A DNA stretch of 64,000 nucleotides, taken from NCBI GenBank assembly GCA_016858145.1, contig JAEHOE010000169.1, positions 62,001-126,000 of the forward strand, read 5' to 3'. Each line of letters begins with the position of its first letter. Position 1 is the stretch's first letter. Under the pieces are notes generated by a model that worked only from the letters and a program-made list of their open reading frames with translations, did not search any database and was not told the DNA's origin. This stretch comes from Edaphochlamys debaryana. Lineage: Eukaryota > Chlorophyta > Chlorophyceae > Chlamydomonadales. Position numbers and translations under genes: made by a program. This document shows positions 55,201 to 64,000 of the stretch, in pieces.

Positions 55201-56353
55201 TGGTGCGCGAGTTCGCCCTCACGGAGGCCGAGGTGACCGCCGTGGCCGAGGCCTGCCACCACAGCCCGCTCGCCCTGGTGCTTGGGGCGGAGGGCCTGAC
55301 GTCAGGACGCCTCGAGCTAACGGTGAGAGACACCTGCCCTGCCCTGCCCAGGGGATGATTCCAGTAAGCGCTGTGCAGCGACCCCTCTGTGCCGCCCACC
55401 CTATCCTCCACCCACCGTCACCTCCGCCCCCGATCTCCCCCACTCCCCCCCAACAGGACCTGGCCGAGCTCGACTCCTCCCCCGGGGCCGCGGAGCCCAG
55501 CCCCCCCGACCGCACCCGTGCCGTGGTGCGTCTCTCGCTCGCCCGCCTGCCCCCCGACCAGCTCCGGGCCGCGTCGCAGCTGGCGGTGCTCCCAACGGCC
55601 TTTGACGACGAGGCCGCAGCGGCGGTGCTGGGACTCAGCGCAGGGCCCTGCGGGGCGCACGGGATGCTGGCCGCCCTCGTACGGCACCACGTTCTGGACG
55701 TGCCGTACCCGCACGTGTACGACATGCACAGCACCGTACGGCAGGAGGCGCTGGCCCTGTGCAGCGCCCAGGCTCTGTCCGAGGCTGAGGGCCGGTTCGT
55801 GGGCCACACGCTGTCTCGTGTGGGCGCGTGGGCGGCGGCGCACGGGCGCTGCGGGCCGGGTGGCGCGGAGGGGCGGGTGGCGCTGGTGGCGGCGCGGGAG
55901 CGCCTGCCACACATCAGCCAAGCGCTGAGGCTGCTGGGGCAGGGGGGGCAGGCGGAGGGAGGCAGTGCCGAGGCCGCGGCAGGAGCGCTCTCTTCCGGGG
56001 GGCCGCTGGAGGCGCTGGCGGCTGCCGTAACTGCCGGGGAGCTGTGTGGCTTCGTGGAGTCCCTGGGGCTCCTGGGGGAGGTGCGGGGGGCGTGCAGGGC
56101 GCTGTGCGACCGCCTGCAGCGCCGGGATCCCGGGGAAACGGAGCTCGGGGGGCCGCTGGCGGCCCACGCCTCGACCCCGGTTGCACAGGCGTCCGCGCAA
56201 GCGCCAACCGCCGTGGGAAGCTGCCGCACAGCAGGGGCCGTCCACAGCGGAGGCGACCAGTGCAGTGGGATAGCTATGGATGGAGCCATGGGGGCACCTG
56301 GCATGGCCTTTGTGGAGAGCATGCTAGCATGGATTGAGGGGCGTAACGAGTGA
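52276..56353 (+). CDS. NLR-like NB-ARC STAND ATPase with acylated helical-bundle N-terminus
   Basis: Ten exons: 52276-52350, 52513-52713, 52834-52906, 53084-53271, 53389-53604, 53755-53910, 53993-54667, 54790-54927, 55038-55322 and 55457-56353; in frame, 967 residues. The start MGCVSSK is a textbook N-myristoylation plus palmitoylation site, so membrane anchoring is expected. Residues about 70-300 are amphipathic helices laid out like the four-helix HeLo/MLKL/RPW8 bundles that act in cell death. Residues about 325-400 form a small helical module with an EF-hand-like LDTSRGQIDF. The NB-ARC domain follows: P-loop GQEGAGKS (482-489), LIVTST (RNBS-B place, 584), SPLAL (GLPL place, 650) and a winged-helix part ending in MHSTVR at the MHD place (759). 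The rest is helical, with no leucine-rich repeats. The role is inferred as a switch-type sensor; the signal and output are unknown. Confidence 0.75.
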
Positions 56354-57246
56354 ACCATGGCGCCAGATGAGAGGGCCGGAGCTGGCGGACACGAAAGGAC
56401 GGGAGTGGGCCGCCGCGCATGCACACATGTGCAAGGCTTGCTACGATAGCTATTTGATCCTCTTAGCCTTTCTGGATTAGCAGTGCACCGAGGAGGAGAC
56501 GCGTGACCATGACTCCATGAGATGCACCAGGCGGATGAGTTGGCGTTTTTTTGGAGTCTTGTCTTGGGACCATGTGTGCACAAGTGGTACGTAACTGCTT
56601 AGGGCACATAGCCCGCAATACTGCGTGTGGAGCACTACGTGCCCTTGATGCCTGCATGTCAGAACTTGAAGCATCGGTCTTGAGGCGTGGCGTGGGACGT
56701 GGGCATAGCCCCCGTGGAGGCGTGGGGGCGTGGCTGAAAGGACCCGGGATAGATTGATGCACTATCAGGGTGCTCTTGTGCGGATGAGCGTTGATCCTAT
56801 TGCATGCATGACCATATTCTTGATGTGAGTGTGTCATGCATAGCCAGCAGTGAGTCACTCTGCAGAGTGGGGGGCGCATCCGCTTGCGGACACGTCATGG
56901 GTACGGAGGTGGCGGACGGGGGTTAGGGCGCTCTTCATAGCAGGGGTAATTCATGGCCGGAGTCGAGTTAGGCAGGTGTTGCACTGGAGCTGGAGAACCC
57001 ACGCGCCAGAGAGCTGCGTAGTGGACGCAGTGTGTTCGGGGCTACCAGCTACTGCAGGGGCAATCAAAACGTGCGGCGACGTACGCCCGACGGATGCAAT
57101 GGGTACGTCGACTTTGACTTGCTGCATTGGCGCGTTTCTTCCATTCCGGCTGCACTCTAACGTCGCAAGCAATGTCGCATAACCTATAACATGGCGTCTG
57201 GCCGTCCCAACGTTCAGTTCGACTACGAACAGAGTTAACTGCGAAG
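56354..57246. other. Intergenic region
   Basis: 0.9 kb between two plus-strand genes; 3' UTR of the NB-ARC gene and promoter of the ATPase gene. No TGTAA or coding exon was seen. Confidence 0.4.
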
Positions 57247-60200
57247 ATGGCTTCGGCAGCGGCAGCAGGCCTCGACAAGCAGTCGCGCCAGGCTGTCGTT
57301 GCCCGACTGTCGCGGCTATCGGCTAAAACGCCAGCTCCTCCAAAAGCGGAAGACGACTTTGCGCACCTGCCATGGCACGCCGTGACCGATGATGTGGTGC
57401 TGGCGGAGCTTGAGACCACCGTGACAACTGGCCTCAGCGCCGAGGAGGCCAGACGCAGGCAGGTCGGGGCTGGAGGCTGGGGGGGGGGCTGATAGCACTC
57501 GGGGACTGGGGGCTGGGGACCAGCCAGAGCTGGGATGCCTCAATGTCAAGCTCCGCGACGCAGGCTAGAGGAGTTCGGACCCAATCGCCTCAGCGAGACG
57601 CCGCGACCGGGGTTCCTCAAGCGGCTCTGGAACCAGGTGCGGCGATGCGTCACACCACACCCGCGACCTTGGAGTGGCAGCTTCCAGGTTGCTCCCGCGG
57701 CGCCTGCTGCCCTTCAGCGCTGCGGCTCTCTGCTCCCGCTCCCCCTCGTCCTCCAAGCTCCCCCTCTCCGTAATCCACCCTCGCGGCGCACGACCCCCAC
57801 AGTCCAGCGGCCCACCCTCACCGGAGACCTGCACGTTGCCTTGACCCACCGGCACCCCACCTTGTGAAGCCCTCTCACCCTCACACCCTCACGCCTTCCC
57901 CCGACCCAGATCAACAATGTCATCATCTTCCTGCTCCTGGCGGCGGCTATCGTGGAGGGAGCGCTGCAGTCCTGGGCGGAGTTCGGCCTCATGTGAGCCA
58001 GGCGTGTTGATCCGACCCGTCGGGAGATAAAGACAGATGTAAACGTTGTCCGACCGGGAGAGATAGACAGATGTAACCGTGACTTTCAACTGCGTCGGAA
58101 CGTCGGGTGCACCATCACATGGGTTCATGATCTTAAGAATCCCCAACACGATGTCGTGCACGCGCGTTGCAGGTCAACCACCATCTAAGCTCCTGCTTGC
58201 TTTTCCCATGCTTGCTTTCCCCCCCCCCCAGTCTGCTGGTCGTCATCATCAACACCGCCATCGGCCTCTTCCAGGAGGGCCGCGCCGAGAAGGCCGCTGA
58301 CGCCATCCGCGCCATGCTGTCCCCCACCGCCACCGTGCTGCGGGGGGGCACGCAGGAGGTCATCCAGGCAGAGGACGTGGGTGGGGGCAGGAAGGGGAAG
58401 GGGAGGGGGGAAGGGGCTTGAGAAGGCCAGGGACGACCCCGAGTCCCAGCTTGTACCTCTCGTTGCTTGCTGCGCCCCGAAAGCCCTTCCCTCACGCCCT
58501 CATCCCCTCTCCCTCCCTCCCCCCTCCCCGCCCCCCAGCTCGTCCCCGGCGACATCCTCCTCCTCCGCGCCGGCGACCTGGTCCCCGCGGACGTGCGCCT
58601 GGTCGAGGCCACCAACCTGCAGATCCAGGAGGCCATGCTCACGGGCGAGTCGGTGCCCACGTCCAAGGCCCTGGCCGCCTGCGCCCCCGCAGCGCCCCTG
58701 GGGGACCGCCGCTGCATCGCCTTCGCGGCCACACACGTGGCGGCGGGCACGGGGCGGGGCGTGGTGGTGGCGGTGGGCGACGGGGCGGAGATCGGGAGGA
58801 TCAACAAGATGGTCGCCTCGGTGAGGGGGGGGGCGGGGGTGGGGATTGATGGACAGCGCTTGCGAGGCACAACAGCCTTTCACTGTCCGTCCGTAAGTAG
58901 GGAGCCCCGGTAAGCAGCACACACGCCCTCCCCCCCGTCTCCCCCTGCAGGGGAAGCGGGGAGGTGGCCGTGTAGAACAGGGGGAGGTGGCGGACCTTCA
59001 CTCCCCCACCCCTCCCCCTCCCTCCACTCCCCCCCTCCCCATGCGTGCAGGTGGGCCAGGTGCGCAACAACCTGCTCCACCAGCTGGAGGTGCTGGGGCG
59101 CTGGCTGGTGTTGCTGGTGCTGGCCATAGGACTGGCGGCCTTCCTGCTGGCGCTGCTCAAGGCAGACCAGGGCTTCCAGGTGGGGCGGGTGGAGCTGGGG
59201 TGTGAGCGGGTGCTTGGAGCAAGGCCGGGGTAGAGGTGGGTAGGGCTGGATGGGGTGCTCGTGAAGGGCTGCTTGTGTGGGCCAGGGAGGTGCGCTCCGT
59301 ATGCGCGAGCAGAAGCTGCGTGCGCCTGGTGTGCGGGGCTGCCTGTGGGGCCCTCTGTGGGTTCAGGGCTGCTCGTGTAAAGGCCAGGAAAAGCGTAGGC
59401 GCGGTAATTAGCCGGCCGGTCGTAGATACGGAACCGAAAGCCCCGGGAGTCCGAAGCCCGAAGACCCAGCCATGGCACCGCTGGAGTCGCGCCGGAGCCG
59501 TAGTGTAGCTGGTAATAGTGAGGTAGACTAGAGCTGGTGCGGCCCGCCGGCGGCGCAGAAGGGCACAGCAAAGCAAGCAGACATGCGGACCGAGCAGCCC
59601 GCGAAGCCGAAGCCCGCCCTGAACGAAACAGTCTCGTTTCTCACCTAAGACAGAAGGGCCGAAGGTGGCGCCACCACGGAGGCAATGCGGAAAGTGGGGA
59701 ATGGGCCAAGAGGGGTGTCAATAGTCGAGGAGGCAGCTGAAGCGCAAGAGAGGAGGAGAGGCGGAATACACGAGCGACCGCCGGCGGGCAGAGAGGGAGG
59801 GAAGAGGCGGGACCGGGGTGGTGAGGGGCGGGGGCCGGGGTACGGCAGCAGCCCATGGGGAACCCGGGACGCGTGCGTGGGGAGAGTGGTGCCGCGCGCG
59901 CCCTCTGTGGGTCTGCGGCGGCCTGGCGCGGAAGCGAGGAGGAGAAGCAGCGCCCCTTGGAGGCTTCGACCGCCCACGACGGAAGCGCTTGGTCACCGCC
60001 GTCCCTGCCTAGCCCCCTCCCCGGTGGCTATGTGCAAGTGCCATGCACCATCAGGCCAGTGACTCTCTGCGCTGCCCGAGCGGGCAGCCCTGCATGCACC
60101 CGGCCTGCCTCCCTCCGCTTTGCCCCCTCGCCCCCAGCTCGCCCGCCTGCTCCCTACGCACCCATCGCGATCCCGCTCAGCTTCCTGTTTCCATCAGCCT

Positions 60201-63200
60201 CGCCTCCCCCTCCCCCCCTTCCTTTCTCCCCCTCCCCCAGACCGCCTTTGAGAGCGCCGTGTCCATTGCCGTGGCCATCGTCCCCGAGGGCCTCCCCGCC
60301 GTGGTGACCATTGTGCTGGCCATCGGGACCACCGTCATGGCCAGAAACAACGCAATCGTGCGGCGTGAGTGGCGGGGGGGGAGGGGAAGGGGGTGGGCGG
60401 AGGAAAAGAGCAGGGCGAGTGCTGGAGGGCTGCTGGTGAGGGTTTGGGAGGCTGGCTAGGGCTTGGGCCCAAGCACGCCTGCCTTTGCGGATGGATCTGG
60501 GCGTCTGCTCAGTAGCAGCAACGACATGTGACCTGCCTTCATACCCATTCATCCCCCTTTTCCCCACAGAGATGGCTGCGGTGGAGACGCTGGGCTCGCT
60601 CAACGTCATTTGCTCCGACAAGACCGGGACGCTCACCAAGAACGAGATGACGGCAGTCAGGGTGGGTGGGGCAGCCTTGCAGGCGGGGGGCCCTCATGTC
60701 GTGAAAGCCAGCCTCGCACCGCCCGTTACCTCATGCCGCCCCTCTCCTCCCTCCCCGCCCCCCCGCCAGGTGGTGACCGCCGCGGGGGTGTACGGCGTCA
60801 GCGGTGTGGGCTACGAGCCAGTCGGCCACCTACACACCGCCGCCCTCATGCCCGAGGACGCACCCCCGGAACCCACGAAGCCTGCGCCCCCAGCCCCCGC
60901 CGACCCCGCCCAGCCCCACACCGCCATCGCCATCGGACCTGACCCCAACGCTCCGGAGGGAGACAGCGACGGACCCTCCACCGTGCCTCCCCCGCCCCCC
61001 CTTCCCGCCTCCTCCCTCTCCGCCCTCCGCTCCCTGCTCGAGGGCGCTGTGCTGTGCAACGACTCGGCCCTGTCCGCCACCCCCGACCCCGCCTCGGGCC
61101 GCACCCTGTACAAGCCCATGGGCGCCCCCACGGAGGCGGCGCTGCTGACTCTGGGGGCCAAGATGGGGCTGGGGACCACACAGGAGCTCACGGAGGCCAA
61201 GCCGAGGTGGGGGGTGGGGGAGGGATGGGAGGGGGATACGCTCTGGGCTTTGCGGTACACGCTACGAATGCTGTGTGGGCTTTGTGCTTGCCTGGGTTGG
61301 CGTCCTCTCATCATCTGCCCCTCTCGTGCGTTATCCCGGCCCCAGGCTCGCCGCCGTTCCCTTTGAGAGCGAGTTCAAGTTCATGGCCACAGCCCACGAC
61401 GAGGGCGGCGGCCGGCGGGTGCTGTGGGTCAAGGGCGCACCGGACCGCCTCCTGCCCATGTGCAGCCAGCAGGTGTGTGTGTGGGGGGGGAGGGGGGAGC
61501 GGAGGAAGGGCGTGCACAAGAGGGGAAGCGGGCGTGTGTCGTGCCAAGCAAGGAGTAGTGCGTGGTAGCAGGTGATGTGAGGTGAGCTTAGGCCCAGCTG
61601 AGTATGGTAGCAGCAGTCCCCCTGAACAAGTCCCTCGTTGCACACACACACACACCTCCCATCCTGTCCCTTGCTTACGGTTTCCGCGTTGCCAAACACA
61701 CACCTCCCACCCCCCCCAGGTTCTCGGTGACGACCTGTCCTCCCTGGGTTCCCTGGACGGTCCCTACTGGGCCGGGGCGCAGGCGGCGCTGGGGAGTCAG
61801 GGGCTGAGGGTGCTGGCGCTGTGCAGGTGGGGAAGGAGTGGGGGTGGGGCAGCAGGTAACTCCCCATGCGCCCACTGGGTTCCCTCTTTACAACTGCCCC
61901 CCTCCCCCTCCCTCGCCTCTCCCCGTCCCTCCCCCCAGGGCCGAGCTCCCCCCCGGCTTCGACCTGTCGGTCCTGTCCGCCAAGTGGCTCCAGCAGCAGG
62001 CCTCCCCCGGCCCCCCGCCCCCCGCCCTGCGCCTGAGCTGCGTGGCGCTGGTGGCACTGCTCGACCCCCCCCGCGAGGAGGCCGTGCGGGCGGTGCACGT
62101 GGCGCACGCGGCGGGGATCACGGTCAAGATGATTACGGGTGGGGGGGGGGAGAGGGGGAGGGATCAGGGGAATGGAGCTTGGGGGATGCAGTTTCGCTTG
62201 GGTGCGAGAGGGGTTAGCAGATAGCGGTCCTGCGGGGATAGCCAAATGTTGCAGGAAGGCCCAATGTCGCTTCCCAATCTTAGCACCGCACGTTTCCCCT
62301 TTCCCCCCCAGGCGATCACGCGCTGACGGCCCTGGCCATTGGCAAGATGCTGGGCCTTGCGGGCAACGGCAGAGTGGTGAGAAGGGCAGGATGCCATGTA
62401 TGGTTATGGCAGGGAGTACCGGAAGTGGCACATGCATTACCAGCAGAATGGACAAGACTGATATCCATTCCTCGACGCCTGACAGCTCCCCTCTGCCCCT
62501 TCCCCCCCCCTCCAGATCACTGGCCCCGAGCTGGATGCGACCAACGACGAGGCGCTCCGTCACCTGGTGTCGGACTGCAACGTGTTCGCACGCACCTCCC
62601 CCGAGAACAAGCTGCGGATCGTGCAGGCGCTGCAGGTGGGGGGGAGGAGGGACGGGAAGGGCGCGCGGAGGGAGGTTTGGGACAGACCCACATCACACCC
62701 CCGACCCACATCACCAGTTCCCCGACCCACATCACCAATTCGCTCGCTTCTCCCCCCCCTCCTCACCTCCCCTTTCCCCCGCTAACCCAGGCCAACCGCC
62801 AGGTGGTTGCCATGACGGGCGACGGAGTGAACGACGCCCCCGCGCTCAAGGCGGCGGACGTGGGCGTGGCCATGGGGATCACGGGGACGGACGTGGCCAA
62901 GGAGGTGTGTCTTGGGGGAGGGGGTAGCAGGATTAACTAACGGGGCATATGTGAAGGGCGGACAGTACGACCAGGCCAAACCATGTGCAGACCCAAGGAG
63001 CTCAAGCCTGGTCCTGCCCCCGCTGCCCCCCATCTCTCCCCCCCCGCAGGCTGCCAAGATGGTCCTGGCCGATGACAACTTTGCGACCATCATTGCGGCG
63101 GTGCGCGAGGGGCGCCGCGTGTGGGACAACATCAGGAAGATCCTCATCTTCAACCTGCCAGTCAACCTGGCGCAGGTGGGGAGGGAGGGGGGGGGAAAGG

Positions 63201-64000
63201 GGACTGGGAGGGGGAACAGGACTAAAGGAGGCTGAGGGTAGGGAAGGGAGGGGCGCTGCTCGCTGCCGGCGGGGGTCACAAGCAGGGGACCTTGAGGCGT
63301 GGGAGCAAGTGGGGGACGCGGCATGCCCCGGGCTACCGTGCTCCATGGGAGGAGGGAGGGGGAGGGCATTGCTGGTTGAAGAGCAAAAAGGCCCTGTCGG
63401 CTTCTGCCTAGGTCGCCAGATTCCCGCATGCCAAGGCGTGCTTGTAGTGGCCAGTACCGCCTCGCAGTCCCCATGGCGTCCCAGCTGTTGGCTTTGAGTA
63501 CCACCAAAGCCTGGGCTCCTGACGCTGTTTCCAAACCTGCTGCCTGCCCCCTTCCTCCTCCCCCGCACCCCCACCTGCACCCAGGGCACGTCGGTGCTCT
63601 ACTCGTACATCCTGGGCATAGATGACCCCCCGCTCACAGCGCTGCAGGTGGGGGTGGGGAGGCCTGTGGGATGGAGGGAGGCGTGCGCTTGGGGAGGCGT
63701 GGCTGCTGGTGAAAGGCGCCAAAGTAACTACCATTTCTTGGAGGAGTCGCGGCTTGAAGCTGGGATGGGCAAGGCAGCCTACTTCTGGGCCAGGCGGCAC
63801 GTGGCGCCTGAGCTCTACACGTATGGCAGAGCTGTGTTGCTAGGTCTTCGGATGGAGCTCTGTGCTTTGTGTTCAGCTCTTGCTCACGATTGCGAGCGAG
63901 TCACCCCGGCTCTGCATAGCCGACCGATCCCATGCGGCCCCCTCTGCCCTTCATCTATCCGTCAGATTCTGCTCGTGAACCTCGTGACGTCGGTGACCCT
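57247..64000 (+). CDS. P2-type cation-transporting ATPase (3' partial)
   Basis: Eighteen exons in the window: 57247-57458, 57564-57636, 57910-57992, 58232-58376, 58539-58820, 59051-59179, 60241-60364, 60570-60661, 60770-61206, 61346-61472, 61720-61826, 61939-62138, 62312-62376, 62516-62635, 62791-62904, 63050-63175, 63585-63647 and 63966 onward; about 844 residues so far. An N-terminal cation-ATPase domain ([19 protein letters not shown]) precedes M1-M2, the actuator TGES (206-209), M4 with PEGLP (Glu324), the phosphorylation site CSDKTGTLT (Asp366), a nucleotide domain with KGAP, the hinge TGDGVND (about 741) and M5. It pumps cations with ATP; Ca2+ is the default guess from PEGLP. The M6 motif reads NLVTSVT where SERCA has NLVTDG, so the ion may differ. 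An 80-residue Pro/Ala insert sits in the nucleotide domain. The first intron uses a GC donor. The end lies beyond the window. Confidence 0.9.

Noticed and set aside
59180..60240. Hidden gene in the 1-kb intron of the P-type ATPase
   Set aside because: Open frames there are short, low-complexity and without splice or motif support.

Overview
The window reads as nuclear DNA of a green alga, most likely a chlorophycean close to Chlamydomonas and Volvox. It is very GC-rich. Genes are dense and broken by many short introns with C-rich tracts before the 3' splice sites, and several genes have the green-algal TGTAA polyadenylation signal downstream. The products fit a photosynthetic eukaryote: plastid-type presequences, an ABCG transporter, a QWRF/augmin-like protein and a tRNA-Ser with a nuclear-type layout. 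The species cannot be named from the sequence alone. Gene models below were built by hand from splice sites and reading phase; all keep frame across their introns except one flagged junction.

Layout. 127-5355 (+): 3' part of a TRMT2-type tRNA m5U methyltransferase whose introns hold nine copies of an 84-bp repeat. 5356-9035: gene-poor, with a non-autonomous hAT element carrying a perfect 8-bp target duplication, a tRNA-Ser(CGA) on the minus strand and one orphan exon. 9115-13436 (-): plastid-type multi-pass membrane protein. 14775-22435 (+): 19-exon ABCG half transporter. 23793-25471 (+): unknown coiled-coil protein; a relative of its core lies antisense inside an ABCG intron. 27087-33518 (-): large type II membrane glycosyltransferase of the CAP59/GT69 kind. 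34027-35613 (-) and 36409-37240 (+): unknown proteins. 38022-39129 (-): small securin-like protein. 39745-43425 (+): QWRF/augmin subunit 8-like protein. 44795-48296 (-): JmjC-domain oxygenase. 48807-51413 (+): organellar GGQ peptidyl-tRNA hydrolase (ICT1/ArfB type). 52276-56353 (+): NB-ARC STAND ATPase with an MGC acylation site and an N-terminal helical bundle. 57247 to the window end (+): P2-type cation ATPase, 3' partial.

There are no operons. Several neighbours are divergent (13436/14775, 35613/36409, 39129/39745, 48296/48807) and may share promoter regions. Two adjacent genes have plausible mitotic roles (securin-like and augmin-like), but the link is only positional.

The most unusual item is the 967-residue NB-ARC protein at 52276-56353: a predicted membrane-anchored, NLR-like STAND ATPase in a lineage where such genes are rare. 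The next most unusual are the intron-borne repeat/spacer arrays in the methyltransferase gene and the securin candidate.
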